Positions 47,302 to 57,812 of a DNA stretch of 64,000 nt are shown piece by piece. The notes below the pieces were generated by a model. It worked only from the letters and a program-made list of their open reading frames with translations. It did not search any database and had not been told where the DNA came from. The DNA lies in contig JAUPFP010000213.1 in the NCBI GenBank assembly GCA_036925085.1, positions 1 to 64,000 on the forward strand, read 5' to 3'. Source of the stretch: Brachycybe producta. Its lineage: Eukaryota; Arthropoda; Diplopoda; Playtdesmida; Andrognathidae. The first letter of the stretch is position 1. The number at the start of each line of letters is the position of its first letter. Position numbers and translations under genes: made by a program.

Positions 47302-50300
47302 ATGCAAGTAGATTTTCCAAGGGGTGGTGTAAAAAGAAAACACGTGCAACCGTTTAACCGGACAGACCGACTTTTTTGTGTGAGTTCATTTTTTTTTTAA
47401 GTCTTGAGACCATGTGCTTACGGGGTCCACGTGTGTCAGATTTCATCGTTTTGTTTGCTGCTTCATCTAGGAAACCATCGAAATTTACAACGAAAGGAAG
47501 CGCGATGTGGTTCGCAGAATTGGCAGAGGCGAGGTTGTGGACATCGAAGAGGAAAAGCCGTTGTTGGCAGAAGGTGGATGTCTGTCGGACATACAACCGC
47601 TTGCTAGAAAGGTTTTTCTCAGTTCTTATTTAGGTAAAAGTGTAGTTTAGCGTATTTAATTGTTGTTGTTATTTCATTCATTTATTTTATTGTGTTTAAT
47701 TATTGCCGTTGTTTTCTCCCGCCTGACCTAAGGTAGGTTTTGTTAAATCTTAATACCATTACTCTCCGGGACTGGCAACTGTGAAAATCTAGTGTTATGA
47801 TAGAGTGGTGACCATAGAATTAATATGATGGTGACAGCAGCGCCACTTTAGTGGGGAAAAGGTTGAACTATAGGTGTCCTTAATGGCGCATTCACACTAG
47901 GCTGGTTTATCATCCGCTGGTTGCTGGTTGTAGCCAGCTAGTAGCATAGTGTGAACTGCTACCAGCAGCTGCTTTATCCAGCACCCCAGAGATTTTAACA
48001 GCGGCTGGTGAAGTTGAACATGTCCAACTTTAGCAGATACCAGCTGGTCATGTGGCTCCCTTCCTGCTGCTACCAGTGTGTAACTCCACTGCTTGGGTTG
48101 GTTGTTGTTAGAGTTTGTGTTTTTGCACGACAGTGATTTTGATGACTTGCGCTGCTAATACCAGCAGTGACTAGAGAAGTGTGAACCCGAAGCAGCCGCT
48201 GCTTGCTGCTGCTGCTAAAAGCCAGCAGCAACCAGCGGCTTGTAAACCAGCCTAGTGTGAATGCGCCTTAATGGTCTTAGGTTAAATTAAGCTTGTTGCA
48301 GAAGGTCTAGGGGAGCCTTCCTGTAGAATTGTTTCATCAATTTCGACTGTTTCGACCGTTCCTCACGTTATCTAGTTTGTTGAACGGGAGGAACTATTGA
48401 CTCTTCAGTTACTTTTACTTGTGGCTTATTCAGCGGGGGCGACTGAATAAGCGCCAAATGGAACAAACGCCAAACTGAATAACCGCCAAATTTTTGGCTT
48501 TTATTCAGTTTGGCGTTTCTTCCATTTGGCGCTTATTCAGTTTGGCGTTTGTTATATTTGGCGCTTATTCAGTTTGGCGTTTGTTCCATTTGGCGCTTAT
48601 TCAGTTTGGCGTTAGTTCAGATTGGCGTTTGTTCAATTTGGCGCATGTTCAATTTGGCGCTTGATCAGCGCCACCATTCAGCAATCAGATAGTTACTTCG
48701 GTGACTGTTTAATGATTATTAGTTCTTTATAACCTTGTTTTAGCATAATTTGAACTGCAAACATGGATAATATCAATGAAAATATTTAATACGTTATTTG
48801 TTTTCTGCTAAAAATCCTTAATTTAATATGTTAAACTACACTTTTACGCGTATTAGTATATTATACTCTAGGTAAGTAACGTATGGTTTTTGCCGTCTTT
48901 CAGGATGTCGTCAATGGAATGGTAATCGTGGGATTCGTTCGTAAGGTCGTCAACTTGCATATTGCAATAGAGTTGCCGAATAATTTGAATGGGACGGTGT
49001 CTGTGACAGACATCTCGGACTCTTACATGGAACTGTTGCAAACCTATGCTACAAAGGGCGGAAACGTCGAGAAAAACGATGGTCCAAGTGATTTGAAAGA
49101 CTTGTTTTATCCAGGAACACCCATTCTCTGCAAGATTAAGTCCAGTGATACCGAAGTTTTCACCGACAAGTTCCACGGAGACGAAAGACTTAAACCGGTC
49201 GTTCTGACGCTAAATCCGAAGGAAGTCAATAGTGAACTCTTCAAAATAAACCCTTATCCCGGAATGGTACTTCTTAAATTGGATATTATTTTCGACTTTT
49301 TTTGGTGAAAAATAATGAGAACACTTTTTTTGAAGTTATTTACGTAGATAAAAATTATCTACGTAAAATAAATTCAAAAGTGGTGACAATATTTTTGAAA
49401 ATAAACTTTTCTTCGTTGTTTGATAAAACGGCAGTATTTTGCGGTTGGAAAACCTGTTTCAATCAGCCACATAAACTTTATTTCGAATGTTATCGGAAAA
49501 ATTATTTACGCTTTTAATTTCAAATGAATCTTGAAATTCTTTTCTAAAGTTACCTTTTAAGAAAACGTTCTTATCGTTTTTCTCTGTGTCACGTTAAGGA
49601 ACGAACCTGATATCTCGGTCTTAAGAATGTTCGTGTCGCTTTAGGTATTAACTGGCGCCGTCGAGAGTGTTGAGGATCACGGTTATATCATAAATGTCGG
49701 TCTGAAGTCTACAAAAGGATTTATAACTAAAGATAAAGCTAAGACATACACCGATAGCGTTCACCCAGGTTCAACATGCGACCGAAAATTGGGATAAATT
49801 TGATTGTTTTAGGTTTTTGATTAATTATTGGATCGTTTTGTAGGCAAAAATCTATCTGTGGGTGAAATTATCATGTGTTCTGTCGGCTCAAAAGCAAAAT
49901 CTTCGGAATGGGGCAAATCGAAGATGATACAAGTGTCGATTAGGCCAAAGAGCATGACGTTATTGAAAAAGTTGGCTACTAGGTTTACGTTGAAGTCTGT
50001 GCATCCTGGTTCTCTCGTCGTTGCAAAAATTAAAAGTGTAATTTGGTACAATTTGTTAAGTGGCTTTTATCACTCTCACTAATTATAGTTTTATTAGATT
50101 TTCGACGATGGTCTTTTTGTTTTGGCGCATGGTATGGAGGGTTTTGTTCATTTCAACAATTTATTGGAGCGGTTCCGTGTCAGGAAGGAAGACTACAGTG
50201 TCGGCGAAGAAGTAAGAATATTGAATTTATGACACGCACAGCTTCGGGTTTTATTCGCGTTGATGCTTTAATCGTTTTCTTAGGTTGTCTGTCGTGTCTT

Positions 50301-52521
50301 GTATAGACATCCGGTCTCGGACGTCTATTTCGTCGGGATTTCGCAAAGCATTTACTCTATCTGTAATTCTGACATACTGTTTGCCGATTTTAAAGCGAAC
50401 GAAGTTATTGGCAAAGCAAAAGTATTGGAGATATCTCGTGGAGATGTCGTTTGTGGTTTGGAAAACGGAATCCTCGGAATTGCAAAAGTCTGTCTGACTT
50501 ATTATTTTCATTTCTTACGACTTACATTGATCGAACTTCTCAATTTCTTTTTTTTTCCCGTCCGTCTCTGCAGAGAAGCTTTACACCGAACATAAACAAG
50601 GTCGAAATTGGTACCGACATAAGCTGTTTCGTCATTGGGTTCAACTATTTCGACGAGTGTGTCGTGCTCAGTTTTGAATGGTTCGGCTTTTTGTTTAAAG
50701 AGAGTGAAAATCATCTTGTATTTGTTTTTTCTTTCTAATAATAATTTTCGCTTTGTTTGCAGCCCGGAATTTACAATTAATGACGTTTATGTTGGAAGCT
50801 ATGTGACCGTGAGTATTTCGCGTCTGTTATTTTTTGTTGTTTTTACGTTATTTTATTTAGATTATATCACCATTCAACAGGGTAGGATTGTAGACAACAA
50901 GGACAGCAGCCTGAGATTGGTGTTGGGTTTCAATATGACCGGTTTTCTTCCGTTGAATCATATTGCGGATGATTCTGATAGCGATGTATCAGAGGATTTC
51001 GCTGTTGGAAAGAATGTGAAATGCAGGGTATTTTTAATTTTTTCTTTGACAATGAATTTTAGTTACCCCTTTATTCGCACACACTGGATTGGAACCAAGG
51101 TCCGCTTTATAAAATAAATATAAATTATAATTGGTTGCATGTAAAGGCCGATCTTCATGTGTCCCCCGGGTTGATCAACGCGATTGAATCGACCAAAGTG
51201 AACAGTGTGAACAGTTGATTTTAACGAAAGTGATCAACCAGGTTGACGAGTGAACAAGTTGGCGACGACCAACTTTCGTTGAAACTTGTTTACTCGACCA
51301 AGTGAACAGATGTTGTTCAACCGTTGAACGTTGAATTCAATTTCTGTGCTTAACTGCGTTGATCAACCCTGGGGGGGACGTGTAAATGGGCCTTAACGTT
51401 TCAAATCAATGTCGTTGTGAGTTTTGTTGTTTTGTGCTTCAGAACTTAAATCAGAACTCACAAAATGTAGCAATTGACTAAAACAGTTTAGAGATTTCGT
51501 ATTTTTTTTTTTTTAAAAAAAGAAGCTATTTATTGTGTTATCGTTCCGGAGATGGAGAATCGTTTATTTTTACTTCTAAATTTAGCTTGTTGTATTTGTA
51601 TAGAGTAGGTCTAGTTGTTAAAATGAGGTAATCATTTTCAGTACATTGTTTTTGTTTTAAAATTTGGTTATTTTTGTGTAGGTTTTATGCGTGAAGGCTG
51701 ATAAAAACCTCGTGTTTTTAACGGCGAGGCCGTCTTTGATGAATCCAGAATTACCGTTGTTGACCTCTTATAGTGATGCAGTTCCTGGAACAGTCGCAGT
51801 CGGTTGGATAATATACTCTGGAAAGGATGTAATCGTCAAGTTTTTCAACGATGTTTCCGTAAGATTTGTCTTACCCAATTAATGTGTTAGGTTGACTAAT
51901 TTATTGGTTTATTTAGGGACGTATAACTCGGAATTTGAATAGAAGTGTCTTAAAGGATGGTCACTTAGTTGAATGTGTGGTTCTTGGTTATTCACCAGAG
52001 GAAAACATGCTCCAGTTGAAATTCAATGTATGTTTGTTGTAATATTTTTGCCTATGCTTGTTCATTTTTTTAAAATTAGTTTAATTGTTGCGGTTTTATT
52101 TATAATTATGTAGAATTTGAAAGAGTTTTGCTCCGGTACAGTCGCGGATGAAAAAAACGGCGATGCAGTCGAGACAGAAATTGCAAACACGCCAAATAGT
52201 ACAGTCGAAGAACCTTTTTCGATTTCCAACCAAGTTGACTTGGTTGTCACCAAAATTAAAAAGGAACTTCCTTCGATAAGGAATGGCTCCAACTCGCGTG
52301 TTATCAAGCTTGAAGTTGGCAACGACTCTGAAGGTGTCGTAAAGGATCGCTTAGAAAAATCGGCTTCGAGAGAAAAAGTTGTTAAATCTGCTAAAATTTC
52401 TCCTACAAAATCCGCTTCACTGGGAAATATAGATTATTCTACTGAAAAGTCTGCTAAAAATTCAAAGAAAAGGAAACACTTAAAAAAAAAAAAATGCCAA
52501 AGCGAAAAAAAATCTCGGTAA
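47302..52521 (+). CDS. PDCD11: RRP5/PDCD11 5' half (duplicate A, 3'-truncated)
   Basis: Exons 47302-47379, 47471-47611, 48904-49266, 49645-49768, 49844-50037, 50098-50211, 50284-50487, 50574-50680, 50763-50808, 50881-51027, 51682-51858, 51917-52027, 52114-52521. Phases agree and there is no internal stop, giving 737 residues against about 1871 for human PDCD11. It has the family start (M..DFPRGG) and about six S1-like RNA-binding repeats (about residues 76-182, 195-275, 292-355, 370-440, 445-520, 540-602), for example VESVEDHGYIINVGLKSTKG. A Lys/Ser-rich tail follows. RRP5 is a nucleolar pre-rRNA processing factor needed for both subunits. The later S1 repeats and the C-terminal TPR/HAT repeats are absent, and only about 340 bp precede the duplication junction, so this copy cannot encode them. 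The last codons (CG|GTAAAG) look like a splice donor, so the stop may be intronic read-through. Confidence 0.85.
47755..47880. mobile_element. 5' remnant of a TIR element, copy A
   Basis: Starts ACCATTACTCTCCGGGACTG like the complete element in copy B (58265-58512). The right half has been lost and replaced by the element at 47885-48267. Lies in RRP5 intron 2. Confidence 0.7.
47885..48267. mobile_element. MITE with 25-bp TIRs, absent from copy B
   Basis: 383 bp, ends GGCGCATTCACACTAGGCTG and CAGCCTAGTGTGAATGCGCC, flanked by TTAAT on both sides (47880-47884, 48268-48272). The interior is rich in CAGCAG/CTGCTG-type units (gctggttgctggt...), themselves partly inverted. Target TTAA(T) is compatible with a piggyBac-like or hAT-like mechanism; I cannot decide. 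Confidence 0.85.
48435..48675. mobile_element. Transposon carrying an internal minisatellite, absent from copy B
   Basis: 241 bp between two copies of ATTCAGC (48428-48434, 48676-48682). Copy B has a single ATTCAGC at 58657-58663, an empty site. The ends are related inverted repeats (GGGGGCGACTGAATAAGCGC and, complemented, GGTGGCGCTGATCAAGCGCC). The interior is a tandem array of roughly 32-bp units alternating TTTGGCGCTTATTCAG and TTTGGCGTTTGTTCCA. The array begins with an inverted portion, so the left part can fold on the right. Confidence 0.9.
51143..51394. mobile_element. MITE in RRP5 intron 10, copy A
   Basis: Ends AAGGCCGATCTTCATGTGTC and, complemented, AAGGCCCATTTACACGTCCC, extending into a shared CCCCC.GGGTTGATCAACGC. 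Copy B retains only about 61834-62058 of it; its 5' end is replaced by unrelated sequence. Confidence 0.7.
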
Positions 52522-52860
52522 AGGGCTAAAAGTTGTCGATGTCTCAATATAGCTTTGGTGTTAAGCGTCTTTCGCTGTATATGAAATACATGTATGCACA
52601 CATTGATTAAAAAGGCCTAGTTTGCATTTTCACAGTTGCCACTAATTTTCAATTCTGAAATTTTCTTCTTTTTTTTTTTTAGGTTTCCATACCAAAGTTA
52701 GATATTTTTCAGGTTACATTTAGAAGAAACAACTTTTGTCTTTTTTGGGGAAAATTATATAATTCTCTTAACATTTTCAGATTGATTAGCAACTCTTATT
52801 TTTCCATTGAACTGAATCTTAAAAACTCTTGACTCTTTGCCCGTTTTAAAAATTTTTAAA
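52522..52860. other. Sequence between RRP5-A stop and duplication junction
   Basis: AT-rich and alignable to 63167-63540 after copy B. No coding exon. If the RRP5 exon ends at a splice donor, this is the start of an intron that has been cut off by the junction at 52860. Confidence 0.5.
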
Positions 52861-53235
52861 GCTGTGACCAGAGTGCTAGTCGTTGCTGAAACGTAAGCAA
52901 TTCCCATCCTCCTACAATATTAAAATGCACATAGATTACCTCTCATGGTACTTTAGTGTGTAACTGAACCACTTGCGTTGGCGTAACGGTCGATTTGGCA
53001 TTCCTGTTCGTGTAGTTGACAAGTGGATTGAACGACTGGTTTACCCACTGCCAGAAAACAACCTGAGGCACGGTCCTAATTATGATTGAAATCTCAGAAA
53101 TGACACCTTGTAGCAACAATTTAGCTTCCAAAGCTTCCAAGCTTCCAAGAAAAAGTTATTTATTTTTCAAACTTGGCATAAATAGTTTATTTTTTTAAGA
53201 TTCATTTATTTTAGTTTTTAAAACCTGCTTTCACT

Positions 53236-53625
53236 TTTGTTTCTTAAGGTGTTCTTTTAAAGTGTAAACGTCTCTCAAACCCTGTTTATTCTGTCTTTCA
53301 GGTGCAAAATGAGAGCTTTGAATATGTTTTAGAAACTAGAAAGATAACTCAATTTACTTAACGATATTTTCATTTCATCTTTTAAAATAAACTTTTTATT
53401 TGAGTTTGAAAATGACACTCCCAACTTTAAGCCGACGATATTTTTGAGTTTTTGTCTATAAGTTTACATTGAACGATATCAATATGAAAATACCTTTAAG
53501 TATGTACCCTTCTAGTTTCTAAAACACTTTCAAATTTCATTGAGCTATCCTTGTTCCAAACGACAGAATAATGATGAGTTTGAAAATTAGCTATTCATCC
53601 TTTTAATGTTCTTTTTGAAACACAA
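53236..53625. repeat. Foldback MITE family 1, duplicated copy
   Basis: Counterpart of 45715-46080 with small indels. An extra phrase (GAAACACAAAATAATCAAGAGTTC near 53617-53640) resembles another family end. Confidence 0.65.
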
Positions 53626-53717
53626 AATAATCAAGAGTTCTATTCCATTGTTCCTCCTTCATTTGCATATTTTGCACATTAGGCTACTTATAAAACGTAA
53701 AGTCTGTTACACTATAT

Positions 53718-54600
53718 TGTGACGGACCTTTTTCCACTAGTAGAATCTGCTCTTTTAAGTTAATACGAGCGAGTTTTCACTCGTATTGATAGTGAGTGGC
53801 TAGGTCACTAATTCTTCTGGCCCGGGAGGACTAGACCAATATAACGTCTATCTTATGTCCTCACTAGTCTCTGGCAAAAGACTTCACAGTCTTGAGGATC
53901 TTTAATCTCTGTATCTCTCAGACTTTCGTCCGTAAATCTGCCCTAAGAATCGTGTGAAATATACTTACTTTCTTGCATTGCAGGTTTGCACCTGGTTGGA
54001 GCCTTGAAGTATCCAAAAGGGTGAAAAGCTGCAAAGTAATGATGAAAATCGCATTCAGAAATATCCAACGTGAAAAGAATAACATTCAAAAACACCACTG
54101 TTTAAGTTAAAATCAAATAGAAGTTTTATTCCGTATAAAACATAAAATAATCGAACTGGTATTAAAAGCACAACACATAAAAATAAGAACTTTCGAAAAA
54201 TAATGCTATGAATCTTGCCATAAATTGGGCATAGATTCGGTCTTTTTACAATCTCTCTCGAATACATAAAATCAACTCTTTTTATACCCTGAGAACCCAG
54301 AAGTCGGATTCTCAGGGCACAAACTTATTATTGGTTAATTTAATATTTTGGCCCAAACAGACCAATCAACGGATTGATCTGTTTGGCCAAAATCATGATT
54401 CATTATAACTCCACTCATGTGGAAGCAAAAACGAGGGGGAATGAAAAGGTCAAGACCAAAATATGAAATCTGGGTCACTTGGTACCAAAAGTACCGTGTG
54501 ACCCAGAAGCCAAACAAAATACAGGGTGACGTTAAATGAAAAGACCCAAAAAAACGAAAGCGCTAAGAAGCAAAAATAAGCGGCGGGCCCAAACGTCTCA
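53718..54600. mobile_element. Probable solo LTR
   Basis: 883 bp starting TGTGACGGACC and ending CGTCTCA (TG...CA ends), flanked by ATAT at 53714-53717 and 54601-54604. The insertion is absent from the matching position of copy A (about 46148). TGTGACG starts are common in Ty3/gypsy-type LTRs. No internal retroviral-type genes are present. Confidence 0.75.
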
Positions 54601-54944
54601 ATATGTTGACTCGTGTAGTGTAAACCACGTAATTATTATGTAATATTAATTATAACTGTTAAATATACTGCAACATGAAGCCAGTGACGATCTTTCCTCC
54701 AGGAATGTGAAACGACATCCGTCCCGTCCGTCCGATGACATTCATTTGGTCTCCCATGTCCGGATGGAATGCGGACTCAAAGCTTCTTTGGCATAGATCA
54801 CTTGCTCATTGGTTGTACCCAGAGGTTCCTCTTTGATCCTTTGAGAGAGAAAAAATCGCGTCCTAATTCATTAGCGGGATCCGTGCGTACTCTAAATGTC
54901 CTTCTTCAAGTCTAAGAAGAAGAATAGCATTTATTGCTCTCTGG

Positions 54945-55421
54945 CAGTGGCGTAGGCAGCCTTGGGTTATGGGGGGGGGTTACATTTTTAACTCCTCCCC
55001 TTTCACAGGCAATTAGAAAACAGGGTGAACAGAAGTTGGCTCCGCCCTTTTTATGATGAACGCAACTTCCAATTGGTTGGTTATGTAGTCTGACGTCACA
55101 TGCTCCGCCCTTTTCAACGTCGAACCACACACCACACCAATTAGAAGTTGCCGGATGTCATAAATAGGGTGGAGCCAACTTCTGTTCGTCCCGATTTCAA
55201 TTGCCTGTTCACCTTTCTCAGCAGCAATTTGGTAACATAAAACAGCATTGCTGAACCTATGTAAATAATTGGTTACTGATTCTTACACTTGCACCCCTAT
55301 CTAAAGTTCATAATATTGTCCATATGTCAGTAATTGCTGAGAGAAAAAAAATTTTTTTTGGAAAAAAAATTTTTAGAATGAAATGGGGGGGGGGGTTCTA
55401 ACCCCCCTCCCTACGCCACTG
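54945..55421. mobile_element. hAT-like element with exact 8-bp TSD
   Basis: 477 bp, ends CAGTGGCGTAGGC and CTACGCCACTG, flanked by CTCTCTGG at 54937-54944 and 55422-55429. Related in its ends to 29554-30012. Contains the nested element below. Confidence 0.9.
55006..55207. mobile_element. MITE nested in the hAT-like element
   Basis: Ends CAGGCAATTAGAAAACAGGG and, complemented, CAGGCAATTGAAATCGGGAC. Both run on into GAACAGAAGTTGGCTCC, giving arms of about 50 bp. A TTCA duplication is possible at each side. Confidence 0.75.
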
Positions 55422-55429
55422 CTCTCTGG

Positions 55430-56222
55430 TCACCATCGTGACTAGCCAACAAGCGACTCAGAATACAGATCAATACAATGTAACACCCAGTAACCTGCGA
55501 TCCCACCAAAACCATAGCCTGGGGGGGGGGGGTAAGCAACTCATACTTGTCCCTCCCTCCTCTCCTAATTAATATTCTAGTGGCGGATTGATACTCTCAG
55601 GACCATGGTCACTTGGACCTGGTCCAAGGTATAAAACCATGTTCCTCTTTGTTCACCGTCCTTGTCTTTTGCTCAACTTGGTTGTATTACGTCAATTCTT
55701 ATCCGTACCACATCATGGGCATGAGGATTTTGATTAACAATTCATTCTTGTAAACTTGAGTGTTTCCGTACAAGATTGAATAAAGTGTTTATAATGGAAA
55801 TCTGCATTGTCTTTATGTTTGGAAACTAACTTCTCTGAACAGGCCGGAGACACCATAAGGCAAGGAGACATATAGATCCTGGAGCAGCAACAGCATCTTC
55901 AATTGGTAACAACAAAGGATGATGCATATCAGCGTCGACCAAGAGAGATGGCCACCATCCTTCTGCATAGATTACACCCCTGCACAGAAGGATGATCACA
56001 ATCGATTTCCATCCGACTCTTTCCGTAGCTCGAATCTTCTCCGTGCGGTCACCGTGCGATGCAGAGAAGCAACGAGCTATAGAAAACATCATCATCAGTT
56101 GGTAAAATAATAGAGTCGACGACAAAAGCTCTCAACAATAATGTACATACATTGAAAACAAATAATCAAATGTGAAAACAAGTGAAACAACATGGGAGTG
56201 AATAGGTATAGTTTCTAACTAC
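55430..56222. other. Copy-B-specific insert, retroelement-like
   Basis: Absent from copy A. Contains GGTATAAAACCATG (TATA-like, near 55627), AATAAAG near 55780 and a transition at AACAGGCCGGAGACACCATA, a layout suggestive of an LTR followed by the start of a retroelement body. No intact frame identifies it, so this is a weak assignment. Poly-G near 55520. Confidence 0.35.
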
Positions 56223-56345
56223 GATACAGCCTTAGCAGTTCTTTGGCATTGTCCATTTCGTTGTTACGGACTATAGCTGTCCTGGGATTCGTGACCCAAA
56301 AAAAGTGCCTCAAACGTCCATAAAAGGAGCTTTGATCCCAAAGCG

Positions 56346-57141
56346 GGGCCCAGGTAACACACTGACGTTGATTCAACGTTGATTTTTGGTCAAATGGTTG
56401 GATTTTCGTCATGGTCAGCTTTCCAACCGTTTTCCAACGTTTTAAAAACGTTTGGATATGTGAGTTGGAAAAACGTATTTTTATGTCGAATTTCAGACAC
56501 ATTTTCAACGTTTTTCCAACTGATTTCCAACGTTTATTATATGTTGTTCCAATGACTATTTTACAACCATTTTGCAACCAATAATCAACTGAAAATCAAC
56601 AGTTGATTTATTCATGTGGGATATGTAATGATACATCAACAGTTGATTATTGTTGCATGTCCAACCTGAAAACAACAGAAGCATAAGGGAAAAGCCATAC
56701 ATACAGTATATGTATTTTTATCTTTTGATATGTCTTAAAATATATAGTTGTAATATGTAAATGAAGTGTCATATGCACTGTGAACAGAAAAAAACGAACT
56801 ATTTTTTTAATATTAGTGTTCATTTTTCTATCTATTATAGAGGTTCGTTTTTTCCGTTCAGTGTAATTATAAGCATACTTCATTTACGTATTTGCAACTT
56901 AAGATCAGTCTCTTTATAGTTATCAAGCCTAATAAAGCCTTATTTAGCAATCTCCAAACAAGATGTCATCGTGGCCTAGTGGGTAAGTGACTGGATCTGG
57001 ACATTGGCGGGATTAGAGAACACAAGATTGAATCCCTGCTGGTTCTGGCAAGTACTTATTAGCGTTTAAAGTGTTGAATCAACGTATAGACTGACGTTGA
57101 TTCAACATTGAATCAACGTTAGTGTGTTACCTGGGGGGTTG
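56346..57141. mobile_element. Element inserted in SFXN2 pseudogene exon 1
   Basis: About 790 bp with ends CCCAGGTAACACACTGACG and, complemented, CCCAGGTAACACACTAACG. The interior repeats TTGATTCAACGTTGA and TTTCCAACGTT motifs. A tRNA-like segment lies at about 56966-57045 (GTGGCCTAGTGGGTAAG resembling an A box, GATTGAATCC resembling a B box). It splits the codons of DNPLWDQSS. Confidence 0.8.
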
Positions 57142-57812
57142 TCAACATCGATTCTCGGCTGCAGTTGGCCAACCATCGTTCTTTTGTAATCAGCGGATTC
57201 TAATAACAACAGACAGGTTGACATAAAACATACGATTGCGTCATTTAGTCTGTTAAAAAAGGGTTAAGATCAAAAGTTCTCAACAGTTTTATTTGCATTC
57301 TTTTGTTATAACCCCGTTTTATTAGACAAAATGGCACAAGGGCATAAATTTATCGACGACCCCTCTGACGTCACAAGCACCTTCTTACGATGAGGCAGGT
57401 ATAACTTCACTCATTGCTTTCTAATATATAACTTCTGTTACATGATAGATTATGGGCCTTATGACGAAAGGCAGCCATAACGGAGTATGACCGATAGATG
57501 GAGCCACATCTATTTAGAGCTAAAAAAGGCAATTTGAAATTATTCTTTTCCAGTTACATCACGGCTCAATGATTACAAAAAATGATTCAATATTGTTCTT
57601 TTTATAGATTAAAAGACTAAAAAGAACCTTGAGGCGACGCTATAAGCTAAAAGCTCACTCACCCATTGAAGTTTTTCTTTAACACGGAGTTGCGCTACCT
57701 CTATTTATATCTTGGCGGATGTCGTTTTTTCCATTGAGTACTTCCGGTGTATTTGTTCGTTTCGTTGTCTTTTACGAGCGTTTTCTTAAAATTCAGGACT
57801 TCAGGTTACAAG

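Larger units (their letters stand above)
45170..52860. repeat. Tandem segmental duplication, copy A
   Basis: From inside the SFXN2 exon at 45152-45230 through truncated RRP5. The same order and near-identical exon sequence reappear in copy B from 52861. The left edge (GGTTAAAGCTGTGACC) and the junction at 52850-52866 (TTTTTAAAGCTGTGACC) share TTAAAGCT. Confidence 0.9.
52861..57176 (-). pseudogene. SFXN2: SFXN2 5' fragment, non-functional
   Basis: Four exon relics in minus-strand order: 57176 down to 56223 (exon 1, split by a transposon at 56346-57141), about 54838-54670 (exon 2), 53075-52965 (exon 3), and 52911-52861 (exon 4, cut by the junction). Exon 1 has lost its GTACAG donor. Exon 2 has an extra 8 bp (CGTCCGTC repeat) and a 2-bp loss, both shifting frame, and its 3' splice boundary now reads into TAA. 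Exon 3 remains open with an Ala-to-Pro change (SFNPLVNYT). All downstream exons are missing because the duplication began inside exon 4. Not expected to produce protein. Confidence 0.92.

Noticed and set aside
48510-48692. 60-codon frame with repeated 'FGV.SIW' pattern
   Set aside because: Translation of the minisatellite transposon at 48435-48675.
48868-49176. 102-codon minus-strand frame, repeated at 58837-59145
   Set aside because: Exact antisense of RRP5 exon 3 in both copies; apparent conservation comes from the sense gene and the duplication.
55826-56125. 99-codon minus-strand frame in the copy-B insert
   Set aside because: No recognisable protein; located in a retroelement-like insert, the opposite strand also has a frame, and there is no counterpart in copy A.
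56966-57045. Functional tRNA gene
   Set aside because: A-box and B-box-like motifs are present, but I could not draw a proper cloverleaf; treated as part of the mobile element.
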